Positions 30,234-40,442 of a stretch of DNA of 42,467 nt are shown in pieces; positions within the stretch are counted from its first letter, which is position 1; each line of letters opens with the position of its first letter. This DNA is from Chara braunii (taxonomy: Eukaryota > Streptophyta > Charophyceae > Charales > Characeae), in the NCBI GenBank assembly GCA_003427395.1, contig BFEA01000153.1:889730-932196 (forward strand), read 5' to 3'. The notes beneath the pieces were generated by a model. That model did no database searches. It saw nothing but the letters and a program-made list of their open reading frames with translations, and was not told the origin of the DNA. The position numbers and the translations under genes are program-made.

Positions 30234-30885
30234 GCATTTGGGAAGGGCCGATTCGAGGGTCTGGGCATGGTTCACGTCACACCCCTGTACCTTTTCAGAT
30301 GGGACAAGGTCACGGCCGTGTGGAGAAGTGGGGATTTGGTACTTGGCTGGTGACACGGCGCCATCCACAAATTGTGTGCCATTTTTTTGAAGAAAATGCG
30401 AAAAAATTGGGTCTTTGCGGTCGTCGGTGACCGTAAATAGTACGTTTGGTACTTCGGCAAATCTGTGTGATCGGCCAGGTACCCTTTTTGGGGGGGGAGA
30501 TCTGGGATAACAGGTCCCGTGTGTGTGAGTATGCCTTGAATGTGAACGTGCCAAAAATCGGGATTGATCTGCATTTCTGCGTAAAACGCACCCTCAATCC
30601 ATTCCTCTGTGCTATTTGGATTGGGATCTCGCCCCGGGGAAGACAAAACAGAAATGAAACAAAGGTAATCTTGGGCGCACAATTTGTTTTCTTGGTTTGT
30701 GAGATCTCCTAGAAGAAAATGGAAAAGAAGAGTCTAACGGGAAGGGGGGAAAAGAGAGAAAAAATGTTCCAGGCTTTTCTGAAAAAAAAGAAAAAGAGAG
30801 CAAAAGAAAACAGGAGAGGACGGATTAGGCTGAAAGCCACAGAGTGAAGCGAAGCCTTGTCTAGAGGCGGACTGCCGCGAGCCAG
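30234..30885. other. Upstream region of the DUF4360 gene
   Basis: No coding is supported. The open frames present on both strands lack motifs. An A/G-rich stretch lies at 30712-30830. Confidence 0.5.
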
Positions 30886-30887
30886 TG

Positions 30888-30895
30888 CATAAAAG
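30888..30895 (+). promoter_or_regulatory. TATA-like box of the DUF4360 gene
   Basis: CATAAAAG lies ~190 bp upstream of the ATG, in a context that becomes GC-richer. Transcription would be expected to start near 30915-30925, giving a leader of about 160 nt. Placement is inferred from spacing only. Confidence 0.45.
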
Positions 30896-31080
30896 CGACC
30901 CGAGCTGCCTCGACTAGACATCGACTCGACTGTGTAGCTTAGAAACTTCGACGAGTGGGGGGTCGAGCGGAGCAGCGAGTACTTGTGTTTTACCGCTGCT
31001 TTCGTGTCTTCAGAGGACCGCCTTTCTGTCGCAAGTAAGGAAAGCGCGCTCAGGGGAGGTGGAAGGTGAAGTAGCGGACA

Positions 31081-31668
31081 ATGGCGCGCTCCGCCTTTCT
31101 GGTGGCCTTTGTTCTGGTCGGTGTTGCAGTTCTGGCAAGTGCGGAGGCTCCGCCGGAGGTTACTATCAGCTATGTCACCTACATGGGCTCGGGCTGCAAA
31201 TATGACAACACCAACTGGGTGCTGTCCAACGACTACAAGACGGTCACCTTCATATTCGGCGGGATGGTTGCCAGCACGGACGCGTCCCTCGCCGAAAAGA
31301 GGAAGGCCTGCCAGATGTCTTTCAATATGATCTACCCGGATGGCTGGAGCGTGTCCTTGGGGCAGGCCACGGGGCGCGGGTTCGCTGAAATCGGCGAGGA
31401 GTCCGCAGGCATCTATGAGTCGCACTACTACTTCTCCGGACAAACGGGTACGGCGATGATCGAGCGCAAAATCCAAGGCGCATTTACTGGCAGCTTCGAG
31501 TTCACGGACTACTTCCTGACGCTTGTCTGGAGCGAGTGCAACAACGCACCCAACTTGAACATCAAGGTGGTGGTGCGAGTGGACGGCAAGAAGGCGACCA
31601 TGGCTCTCGACTCCGCCGATACCAAGTTCCAGCTCATCTTCAACCTCCAATGGAAGAGGTGTGCTTAG
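31081..31668 (+). CDS. Secreted DUF4360 family protein, 195 aa
   Basis: Complete intronless frame with the start context ACAATGG. Residues 1-21 are a signal peptide (hydrophobic VAFVLVGVAVLASA, cleavage likely after ASA21). The mature part matches the DUF4360 plan: GSGC near residue 36, a TVTFIFGGMVAS strand, RKACQMSF (74-81), YPDGW (85-89), SHYYFSGQTG (114-123), LVWSECN (148-154), LNIKVVVRV (159-167), and a terminal DTKFQLIFNLQWKRC. Four cysteines (39, 77, 153, 194) suit two disulfides. No membrane anchor follows, so an exported or cell-wall-space protein is expected. DUF4360 members are small secreted proteins, known mainly from fungi and bacteria, with unknown biochemical role. GC and codon bias towards C/G third positions contrast with the A/T-rich repeats around it. 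The stop at 31666-31668 lies 85 bp before an assembly gap, so the 3' UTR is mostly lost. Confidence 0.9.
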   Translation: MARSAFLVAFVLVGVAVLASAEAPPEVTISYVTYMGSGCKYDNTNWVLSNDYKTVTFIFGGMVASTDASLAEKRKACQMSFNMIYPDGWSVSLGQATGRGFAEIGEESAGIYESHYYFSGQTGTAMIERKIQGAFTGSFEFTDYFLTLVWSECNNAPNLNIKVVVRVDGKKATMALDSADTKFQLIFNLQWKRCA

Positions 31669-31753
31669 AACTGAGAACCCATCCCACCACCATCTCCCAT
31701 GTGGAGGATAGTGGGTGAGAAGGGTAGGAGATGTGGGCAGCTGTGCCGTCTTG

Positions 31754-32176
31754 NNNNNNNNNNNNNNNNNNNNNNNNNNNNNNNNNNNNNNNNNNNNNNN
31801 NNNNNNNNNNNNNNNNNNNNNNNNNNNNNNNNNNNNNNNNNNNNNNNNNNNNNNNNNNNNNNNNNNNNNNNNNNNNNNNNNNNNNNNNNNNNNNNNNNNN
31901 NNNNNNNNNNNNNNNNNNNNNNNNNNNNNNNNNNNNNNNNNNNNNNNNNNNNNNNNNNNNNNNNNNNNNNNNNNNNNNNNNNNNNNNNNNNNNNNNNNNN
32001 NNNNNNNNNNNNNNNNNNNNNNNNNNNNNNNNNNNNNNNNNNNNNNNNNNNNNNNNNNNNNNNNNNNNNNNNNNNNNNNNNNNNNNNNNNNNNNNNNNNN
32101 NNNNNNNNNNNNNNNNNNNNNNNNNNNNNNNNNNNNNNNNNNNNNNNNNNNNNNNNNNNNNNNNNNNNNNNNNNNN
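31754..32176. other. Assembly gap (423 N)
   Basis: Run of N whose right flank is (CT)n, so probably another unresolved microsatellite. Frames crossing it are artefacts. Confidence 0.99.
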
Positions 32177-32194
32177 TCTCTCTCTCTCTCTCTG

Positions 32195-32712
32195 TGTGTG
32201 TCAGGAATTTCAGTATTGTTATCCATGAAGATGGTGATGTGTTAACAATGTTTTCTAACCTCCTTCACCTAAATGAGCTTGGTGAACTCATATCGTTCTC
32301 TGTGTGTGCTTAATCTATGTGTTTCGCTCATTACAACCTTGGCTTCATGTCTACTCTTTTACCTATCTATCCTTTCGATTTGCTGTTCCAGTGGCTTCGT
32401 GCATACCTCCTTCCCGCTGAAAATCGAATTGTCTTCCATAGCTGCTGTCGTGAGCTCGGTGCAAAGCAAGATATTTTCTTTTGCAAGGAAACTTGGGTCC
32501 CGCAAATAATGTTGCTGTGAAACTACCGTGACGCGCCATTTTTCAGACTTACCCAATACGTTATTCAGTGACAAGGATTGCATGATTCGTCCTCCCTCAA
32601 ATTTGTTCGGGAATTTAGATGCCTTCGCACTGCGCTGCGCGCTAGTGACAGCTGCGCGCACGCGGGAGCAAAAAGAAAAAAAAGAAAAGCAATGATGTGT
32701 GTATACACGCTG

Positions 32713-32715
<3 letters not shown>
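32195..32715. other. Non-coding, no gene seen
   Basis: Mixed DNA after the gap, with short frames only. It could contain the 3' end of the transcript of the DUF4360 gene, but nothing shows it. Confidence 0.4.

Positions 32716-32718
<3 letters not shown>

Positions 32719-32771
<53 letters not shown>
32719..32771. repeat. (GA)n microsatellite
   Basis: About 26 GA units, then A-rich DNA to about 32990 with several poly-T runs. Confidence 0.95.
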
Positions 32772-32774
<3 letters not shown>

Positions 32775-33277
32775 ACAGAGCACAAATATCTGCAAGACTG
32801 TATGTTTTATTATTATTTTTGTTAAATTTTTGCCTGCAAAAAAATCTCTGTTGAAAAAAAGAAAAACCCACCGATTTCATGTTGTTTTTTTTTTCTTTTT
32901 TTCTTTCGTTTATGTTTTTGATTTTTTTTAATACAGAAATACTTCAAAAAATAAAATAAAATAATACAAGGTTGTATTTTTTGTTTTTGCTTTTGCTTAT
33001 TTTGTTCCCGGGGGAAAAAATACTCCCGCTCAAACCCCGCTCAAGCGCTGTTGAGCGAGGGATTGAGTGGAGCTCAGCGCGCGGTTTCACAGTTTCACGC
33101 CATTCAGACAACCCCTGCCGGTACTCCAAGAGGTCCTTGCCAAAAATTGGCAAGGGTCCCCTCAGCAGGAGAAGGGTGGTTATTGGGCAGATCATCACAG
33201 CACTTGAAATAAGCAGGGAGCAGGACAACTATTTATGGTGTAGCTTCCAATTCAGGTCCTTGCTTCAGCAGTTATGG

Positions 33278-33421
33278 GTTGGTTACTTACTAACTCGGCA
33301 TGTGATTTTCAGGGCTTCTCTCGACTAGTCACCAAATGTGCAAAACTAGAATGAATCTTCGACTAGAAACTTGAACCATACACGCCATACGTTTTGGGTT
33401 GGTTACTTACTAACTCGGCTG
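33278..33421 (+). repeat. 24-bp direct repeat flanking a repeat fragment
   Basis: GGGTTGGTTACTTACTAACT plus CGGC occurs at 33279 and 33396. Between them sits copy d of the GTGCAAAATGAGAATGA family (33333-33395). This may be an unequal-exchange duplication. Confidence 0.8.
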
Positions 33422-33851
33422 CTGTTGAGTGGAGCGAGGCCCTTAGGGCCACTAAACGTAAGAAAAGGAAAAACGAAAAAACGAGACTGTCACAGCTACT
33501 GTAATGTTTCTAGTAAGTTCGTAACCCATAACTCTTGGAACACAGACCTGAATCCGAATCCAGAATGCATTGCTGGCCTGTTCATGTTCTTCCACCAGTG
33601 CAGAGAACGCCCTTCCAACCGATTGAAATCCCTGTTTACTGTCAGCAGGGTATCCTTTGGAAAGGAGAATATTATCTATGAGTAGTACCGAGAGGCCTCA
33701 AAATGTTCTCCTTCTGTGCACGTGCAATTTTTAAGAGGTAGGGACACTCATTGGTACCATGGCCTACCCTTTCACACTTGCGCAACTTGCGCGCACGTGA
33801 TGCACCTCGAATATGCTTTCAAGCCATTCACTAATCTTCTCATAGCCATCA

Positions 33852-33855
<4 letters not shown>
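33422..33855. other. Non-coding, SINE head fragment
   Basis: 33528-33575 (AACTCTTGGAACACAGACCT) resembles the B-box end of the SINE at 28381. Nothing else is recognised. Confidence 0.4.

Positions 33856-33856
<1 letters not shown>

Positions 33857-33932
<76 letters not shown>
33857..33932. repeat. (CT)n microsatellite
   Basis: About 38 perfect CT units. Confidence 0.98.
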
Positions 33933-33936
<4 letters not shown>

Positions 33937-35330
33937 CTTTTCTTTTCAGTTTCCATTTTGCTCTACTGCACTTTTTTTGCGTGCGTGTAGCTACATTGTC
34001 ATCATGCCTTCGTCGGTCCTTCGATACACGTAATAGCCATGTGTTTGTTAAGCCCCCAGTACTTTCTAAAGTTGTGCCCGTTAACAAGCCACAATTTTGG
34101 GAAAAGTACGGGCCACTACAGAAGCACCCAGATTCATCCGACTTGGACCCACTAGAAATGTTTCTACTCTATTTTTTCCCGCGGCCGATAGCAGGGCCAA
34201 GTACTGGTGGTTTAACTCTCTTTCCTGTTTACGTTTTCCCCTTTTTTCTTTGTCAACAAGACGATGGTATGTGGAAACACTTTATTTTCCGGGGAGAACT
34301 TCTCCGTCTGCCTTTTGTATGACCAGTGCCCGATCCATAATGGGAAAACCTCGATGCAAGACAAATGCCAGGATGTCCTTTGGGGAGGAAGGAATACGCA
34401 CTTCCGCTGCTCCGCACACAATTCCGAACGGCCGAGAAACCAGGCTCCATGAGTGCAAATGAAAGCAAGTGTCCAGTGTCTGCACGTACTAAAGCAATTC
34501 AAAAACCTAAAGATGAAAGGATTGGATAGCAAGGAGAAGAGAACACCGGAAAGGGAAACATAAATCACTCGAGGTAATGAATACCATTAGATCGTTTGAT
34601 CGATTTCAAACTGATATCCAGTGAGTTTTGGAGATGAAGAATAATTATGGAGACACGGCATACGAGTGGAGATCTCCAGTTTAATAAATCAGAAAGAGGT
34701 CTCTTTTTTTTCGCTCAGTTTTGGACTTTGGTCTTCTGTTTGGTGTTTGGCAGGGTTCTGGACTGCAGGAATCAAGTCATGTTGCAGCGGGACAGCAATG
34801 CTGGCATTCCACCGTAATAAGAACAACCGAGCGTGCTTGGCAACCTGTAAATCAGTCAACGAAGGGATTGGCCAAGTGACCCATAAGAGGGGGGGGGGGG
34901 NGCAGAACAGAATGAATGCCAACCAAGAGGATGCCAGGCTTGAAAGATGGTCACACACAGGCGATAGTTGCAGTGTTTCTGTAGCTTGATCAAGAAGCCC
35001 GGATCTCCCGTAAGCACGCACGAGAATTACGAGCCCACGCATTCCGGGAGTCTTTCACACGTGGGCTGTGAATGCTCGTAATTGCATGGCATGGATTGCC
35101 CCGTGCTTTATTAGGCCCCAGACAAAATTCTTCCAAAAGGAGTCGGGCTCACTCGCGTAGGGGCTAGTTGCACCACTCACCTCCCTACTGGACTCCAGAC
35201 GCATTTAAAATTTTGGCAGATGGGCCTAGGCCCATAGGGTGAGCAGGAGATCGCTCCTTATTTTACACGTCCATTTTTTTGTTTGTGTTTAGAGAGACAC
35301 GTCCCTTTTGTCTGCAACCCAAGTGTTGAA
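33933..35330. other. Non-coding, imperfect hairpin near 35020-35083
   Basis: No gene is supported. A G run with one N lies at 34890-34901. GAGAATTACGAGCCCACG near 35021 and CGTGGGCTG with CTCGTAATT near 35061-35083 form an imperfect hairpin. Confidence 0.45.
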
Positions 35331-35509
35331 TTGAAAAGCTGTTCGGCAAAACAGCGACAAGCATGAGAATGGAAGTGAAGAATACACCTAGGTATGCATT
35401 CCATTACGCACGCTCTTAACAAGCCAAGTAACCAACAATAGCAGACACAGGATCCAAAATTCACGGCACCGATAAGCATCGCCAAAGTAGCTTTCCTTCT
35501 CGAAAAAAG

Positions 35510-35566
35510 CGGCAACACCTCTTCGCGTTTCGACTACTCCGCCAGTAGTCTCATCAGGAGGTTTGC
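35510..35566 (-). ncRNA. Type I hammerhead ribozyme, left copy
   Basis: On the minus strand: stem I AAACCTC (35564-35558); core CTGATGAG (35557-35550); stem II GACTACT and AGTAGTC around a GGCGG loop with full pairing; CGAAA (35532-35528); short stem III region CGCGAA; then the stem I partner GAGGTGTT (35521-35514). All core bases are present except that the cleavage-site U reads A in this copy (GAA where the right copy has GTA), so cleavage may be impaired. Confidence 0.8.
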
Positions 35567-35636
35567 GAAGGAAAGGAGAAAGGAGAATCCTGCCATTACA
35601 CCCTCTCAGCGCAGATGGCCAATCCATTGCTTTGCC

Positions 35637-35646
35637 ATCTTATATA
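35637..35646 (-). promoter_or_regulatory. TATA box in left pLTR
   Basis: CTATATAAGATGGCAA on the minus strand, conserved in the right copy at about 40754-40763. It is the best candidate core promoter for the element and lies ~75 nt upstream of the ribozyme. Confidence 0.5.
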
Positions 35647-36216
35647 GTATCTATCGAACGCCCATCCGCACCCCAACCTTCACAACAAAAGGTAGCCCTG
35701 CCATAACGAAAAGGAGTAGAAGCACGAGTCGACGAGTGACATCTCGCTCAAACATGACGCAGGTCGAGAGCAGATCTGTGAAACCGTCGCAGATGCACGA
35801 TCTTCATCTCAAAGAACCTGCACCGGCAACCAGGCAGACGGAACACAGAAAGAACACACGCCACAAGGACAAACAAGACGACAGATCTGTACGATCGACA
35901 AGGCCAGAGTCTTCAGAATCCGAGTACCACAGCGCTCACTGGCATCATGGCTGGTACCGAGCACGCCGCATCCGCCGTAACCACAGAGGACATTCGAGGA
36001 AGACAGAGCACGCTCATCCTCTCAACCTGACATCGACCAGCTCATGCGCCACCACATCATGAGGTCGATATTGATGCGCGGTTACCCGGGCAAGTTGGTT
36101 CGGAGGGTTTTTTTGAGGTTCGCTGCTAAGATCTCATCTCCAGAAGGTTTGATTGTTGGCCGCTTGGGCTCCTGTTAAGAAGTGGTTAAAAGGGGTGTTG
36201 TGGTCTTTTTCTGCAA

Positions 36217-36989
36217 CGTACCCCTTACCGGGTCTCTTTTTTTTTTTGGTGTAGCCCTGGTTTGGGCTTTTTTTGAAGTAGCATAGACGCGTGCAATCTT
36301 CGGGTATGACCCCCCCTTTTTCTGAAGGTTGGCCGATTTTTTCAAAGGGCTGGGTATGGATAGCCACGACGCGCCCCTGATCTAATAGTAGTCTTTTTGG
36401 CTTTGTCTCGGTTACGGGGTGATTTGGCTAGTGCCTTTATGCCTGGCTACTTTGGGGGATGACCTCCTTTTTCAAAGGGCTGGGTATGGTTCGCCGCGGC
36501 GCACCCCTGGTCTGATGGTTCGACGCTGCCTGGTGTATGATAGGGTGCCGAGTGTTCTTTTTTGGCCTGGTCTCGGTTATGGGGTGATTTTGCTACGGCC
36601 TATATGCCTGGTTACTTTGAGGGATGATTTTTTTGCAGGCTGGCCGGGGTTGTTTCCAGAAGCCTGGGTATGGGTAGCCACGGCACGATGCGGGGTACCT
36701 TTGATTCGGCTCTGCCTGCGGTGGTATGACCTGCACTGTCGGAGGTACTGGTCCCGGGGACCTTTGCTCCGGTATCTGAAAAAAACGGTTTCAGGGGGCC
36801 GATAGGCCGACCATGCGCATGTTCTACACCATATTACTGATGGATGTCTCTACTTCGGCCTCTCATTCTCTTTACGATCGCGCACGTGGGCGCGCTAGCT
36901 GGCGGTGCCGGCGCCGGAGGGTGAAAATGAATCTCTCTCGCGCGTCCTTGCCATTTCGGTTGGTGCATTAATGTGCTCACTGTGTCGGC
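36217..36989 (-). repeat. Left arm of ~775-bp inverted repeat
   Basis: Inverted relative to 41226-42000. The outer edge is ACCCCTTACCGGGTCTCT and the inner edge is GTGCTCACTGTGTCGGC. It contains ~150-200-bp internal repeats around TCTCGGTTACGGGGTGATTT (three copies near 36407, 36570 and, partial, 36300-36380), each with GGGCTGGGTATGG. The inner edge falls in the reverse-transcriptase frame directly after motif B. Confidence 0.8.
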
Positions 36990-38521
36990 TGCACGCCAGG
37001 GAGCAACTGGTGGACTTGCCCATCGGGACACCGACAACTTGATGAAGAAAGACAACGGCTGACCAGATGTAAGTAAACCGGAGGTCAAAGGTGACCAGGT
37101 CACGAATCATCCAGAAGGTGACCAGAATACAACCTTCTCTTCTAGACCCGTAAGACAAAAAAGCCTGTTTTCCTCGTTTAGCAACCGACACTCCAACACA
37201 CCCTTTCTCATGAAAGTGCTGAATCAACCAATCGACCGCCGAGATGATACCTCCGGGGGGGAGCGAAAAGAACATGTCTTTAATGTCGAAAGACGCCATG
37301 AGCAAATCAACAACATCCCCCATACAGGGCCATACTTGCCAGAGATTTTTCCATTCTGACAAGCCCACTTTGCAAACAGTCCACCGCTTTAAGATTAAAA
37401 TTAGATGAAGCAGGTAAATAAAACAACAAACAGTTGAGCGCTCTAGTTACCTGAGCCGACGCCAGCTTAGCTGGTTTAGCATAAGTACGCGAAATGGGCC
37501 TCCATCTGGACAGGTCTTTGTGCTTAGGGAGCACAAAGGCCTTACCGAATCTGCCTTGCGGGTCCCTTCTTCCTACCCACTGCAATCCCATCTATGGAAA
37601 GGAGTTGTGCATATCAACTTACACTTCTCGCTCCGACTTGGCTTCCACGACAAACGTTATTTTTTGAAAATGCGAGTAAAGTCATGGACATAGCACCAAT
37701 GTATCAGCCGCATTGCGGTCAATTGGTACACAGGCGAAATCTTTCAAGAGGGCTACCCAAATAGAGTGGTGAGGGTCAGTTGTTGTAGGAACGGGAATTC
37801 TACTGTCCCAGCACCCTTCCAGATCTGTACGCCCCAGCACAAAGGAGGAACTAACTAATTTACAAACATTACTAAGGTCTGTTCCTAATTCCAGAATTCC
37901 CCAGTCACGCGGAACGAATGGGATGTTCCTTGAGTTCCGGAGCACAGAAGGAATATCAGGAATATCCCCGATACGTGTCATGATGTGAAATCCATAACGT
38001 GTCCAACAGTCAAAATTTCCAAAGCACGGGCAGGCACAGTTAATCACCAGGCGATGAACCTTAGTAGGGGACAGACGGTGATCAAAACGCATGAGTACCA
38101 CCGGCCGTTTACGAAGATCCAATCCGATTCTCCTTTTGATCTCCCGGGCTACAATGCCTTTCAGCCTGGATCGTGTCTCCTTCCTGGAGAACTCTCTTGC
38201 TGCTCGGAACCAACGAATCAGTGTAGAGGCAGAGCGCAGCGGCAAACCCCTCCTTCTCCAGGGCTGCTGGAGCAACAAACGCAATTCACCTTTACATACG
38301 GCCCGGCCACTGGGCGTAAGCACAATGGGTTTGAAGGCAAAGGCACCCCCTGACTCGAAATACTTTTTTGATTCCTTAAAACTAGACCAGCCGTGGCATC
38401 CTTCCACGGTACTAGTACCAAACACCCTACGGAGCACTGACCATTTATCTACCCAACAGGTACCTGGCAGACATTCTACAACCACTGTTCTCAGGTCATT
38501 CTTAACGGAACAAAGCAGCAA
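36990..38521 (-). pseudogene. Penelope-like reverse transcriptase, truncated after motif B
   Basis: Minus-strand frame 38521-37307 holds the region upstream of RT (RFDHRLSPTKVHRLVINCAC; AREIKRRIGLDLRKRPVV). It has stops at 37682 (TGA), 37619 (TAG) and 37592, then reads VLPKHKDLSRWRPISR, equivalent to the PKxHK-RPI motif typical of Penelope-like RTs. After a frameshift, 37368-36990 gives SFDIKDMFFSLPPGGI (motif A, catalytic Asp), LSYGSRREGC, then VVGVPMGKSTSCSLAC (motif B). The frame then enters the inverted repeat, so motif C (xDD) and the thumb are missing. This copy is dead. The RT order and the GIY-YIG placed N-terminal to it fit permuted elements of the Chlamys/Naiad type described from green algae and other eukaryotes. 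Confidence 0.8.
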
Positions 38522-38699
38522 TTGGAACAGACTATCAGTCCACTCACCATTCTCGATCCTAAAACGAAGGAAGGGACCGGATCCCGGAAAGACCGGGGCA
38601 TTCTCTACCCTCTTCCTTCTAGATGGACGAACCCATGCTCACTTCCCCCTCTGAGTCTTCTTGGAATTCAAAGTCAGACTAAACCTTCGTATTAACGCT

Positions 38700-39114
38700 G
38701 TTTCAGCCATATCCACGGAGCAGAGGCCATTAATCAAACCGCCACATACTTCCATACTCCGAAAAAACGCAGCCACCGATAAAATTTCGGGCACACTCCT
38801 AAACCACCGGAGATCGCAGTCCTACAGTGTTCACCCCATCTGACATAAAGCCCTCTAACCAAGCTGCCAATGTACTGGGATCGACACCAAGGGGAAGCTA
38901 AAGCGTAGACAACCGGACCAGAGTCTCATGCGTTCCAATCAATAGAACATAACAACTTTTCAAACTTCGCAGCCCATTGAATCTCACCCAGCAGGACCAA
39001 ACCAACAAAACAGAGCGTAGCGCATCGTTCAAATGCCAACCTCACATGAGAAGACCATCCCTCTTTAACAGCTAGAATCCGCTTGGACATACATTCAAAC
39101 AGATTTTCCCACAA
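38700..39114 (-). pseudogene. GIY-YIG endonuclease remnant of the element
   Basis: Minus-strand frame 39114-38926 (LWENLFECMSKRILAVKEGW, RLAFERCATLCFVGLVLLGE) ends at a TGA and continues in frame as GPVVYALASPWCRSQYIGSL followed by VRGLYVRWGEHCR (38911-38821). This matches the GIY-YIG pattern VY-L, YIGS, then R-W-EH, with the conserved Tyr, Gly, Arg and His. The catalytic Glu region is not recognisable. It lies between the zinc knuckle and the RT, that is, N-terminal to RT, the reverse of canonical Penelope order. Broken by stops and frameshifts. Confidence 0.7.
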
Positions 39115-39252
39115 CCTAAAAACCGCATACCACCATAGTCATCCTGACTGCTCGACTTCCAGGGAACCAGGCGCTGAAGTAGCAGGTGAGAAAATGAAGC
39201 CTTCATAGGCCAGCTTCGTCCTTGTCGCGACGATGCGATCAATAGAAGGCCC

Positions 39253-40008
39253 CTATGTGCAGTAGCGCAACCCTTCCTTGATGCAGATGCGCTTCAATTC
39301 ATCATGCCTCTTAGTCGATAGAATCTTCTTTTGCTCGAGGACAAATTCCATTAAACCTTCGGGTCCACTTCCAGCCGGGATTTTCATCCTGCCTCGGGCT
39401 TCCGCCTGCCGAGATGATTCGCAACGCATCGGTATCTCATCTAACCCAGCAGCTGGAGATGAAAACGAAGGTTGCCGAAACCACGAACCCATGCGTACAG
39501 GCTCCTTACCCCTCCGCTTCTTGTCACGAAGCATAGTCAGGCGCCGAATCTCCTCATCCAAATCGTCTGCCTCCATGTCCACCTCATCCCTACCCAAATA
39601 GTCCTTTCAGCGTCGTGGTGGTGGTGATCTGTCACGCCTTAACTCTTCTTGACGTACCTCATCCTTTTGAATGAGGTATTGTCTACCTACCGCGGCCATA
39701 ACATCCGCCTTTGTGGCCTCGGCGTATTTCGCCATTTCGGCCCTTAGACGCTCATCAAAACGCTTTTGTTCCTCCAATTCCTTCCTACGCGCCTTCTCCT
39801 CCTTCCTCTCGTTAATGAGCTCCCTTAGGAACTCTTTCTCCTCATCTTCAGCTTGATTCCGTCTCGGCATCTTGTACCCCAGCGTAGAAGGAGCAGAAAA
39901 GGACGACTGTCCCCCAGCGTTACCATTAGGAGCAGCCTTACTCGGACACTCCCTGGCGAAATGTCCTTCGCCCCTGCATTGGAAGCACTTCAAGGGAGTG
40001 CCCATCAC
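39253..40008 (-). pseudogene. CCHC zinc-knuckle ORF of the element
   Basis: Starts at an ATG at 40005 (MGTPLK). CFQCRGEGHFAREC is a canonical CX2CX4HX4C zinc knuckle near the N-terminus, which suggests RNA or DNA binding. It is followed by a charged coiled-coil-like region (EDEEKEFLRELINERKEEKA). A single TGA at 39607 interrupts. Four codons later the frame continues with DEVDMEADDLDEEIRRLTML to 39253, with GRMKIPAGSGPEGLMEFVLE near the end. Without the stop it would be ~250 aa, probably the N-terminal part of the polyprotein that continues into GIY-YIG and RT. Confidence 0.75.
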
Positions 40009-40442
40009 GTACCAGAGTAGGATAGGCTACCCAACAGAGAGGCTGGAGCCGCTATCGAGAAAGAAAAAAGCCTAGTTTAGAAAAAAAAAGAGGACCCGTA
40101 CAACGTAGATCACACCAAGTTATTCCTGTCTGATAAATACTCGAAACCCCCTGGACTCCTCGTCATACTAGACACCACCCTAACGAGATCAAGAGATTCG
40201 CCGTCTCCTACTAGTAAAGCAAAGCGGAGCACGGTCCTCATATTGAGAGCGAAACCTATTACCGAACGTACACGCCTTATTCGTCGAGCAATCAATCCGA
40301 TGACACTAGCGAATAGCCAATCACACCAAGGCAAAATCACCTTACCCAGCACCTATCACGCTAATCTAAGATTCAACGCAGCACCTAAAAACGTGACCAC
40401 CAAAAAATGTTCGATCGCACTTAAGGTTGTTACGGTATCCAA
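40009..40442. other. 5' region of the element, no gene seen
   Basis: Between the zinc-knuckle ORF and the right pLTR. Short frames lack motifs. It could hold the 5' untranslated part on the minus strand. Confidence 0.45.

Larger units (their letters stand above)
35331..36070 (-). repeat. Left terminal repeat (pLTR) of the Penelope-like element
   Basis: Direct repeat of 40443-41208, ending at GAGGTCGATA in both copies. Differences include many point changes and a ~26-bp segment missing here near 35782. Read on the minus strand it carries a TATA box (CTATATAAG, around 35637-35646) and a hammerhead ribozyme ~75 nt further on. This matches pseudo-LTRs of Penelope-like elements, which carry hammerheads. 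Confidence 0.8.

Noticed and set aside
30709-32226. Long minus-strand open frame (about 505 codons) opposite the DUF4360 gene
   Set aside because: It consists of the antisense of a GC-rich coding sequence plus a run of unknown bases across the gap; no domain is readable.
35736-36062. Plus-strand His/Arg/Ser-rich frame in both pLTRs
   Set aside because: The element is transcribed from the minus strand, and the second copy shifts frame at the 26-bp difference, so it is probably non-coding pLTR sequence.
36419-36805. 128-codon frame repeated in inverted form at 41410-41700
   Set aside because: It follows a tandemly repeated DNA unit within the inverted repeat, has no recognisable motif, and differs between copies by changes that do not look protein-conserving.
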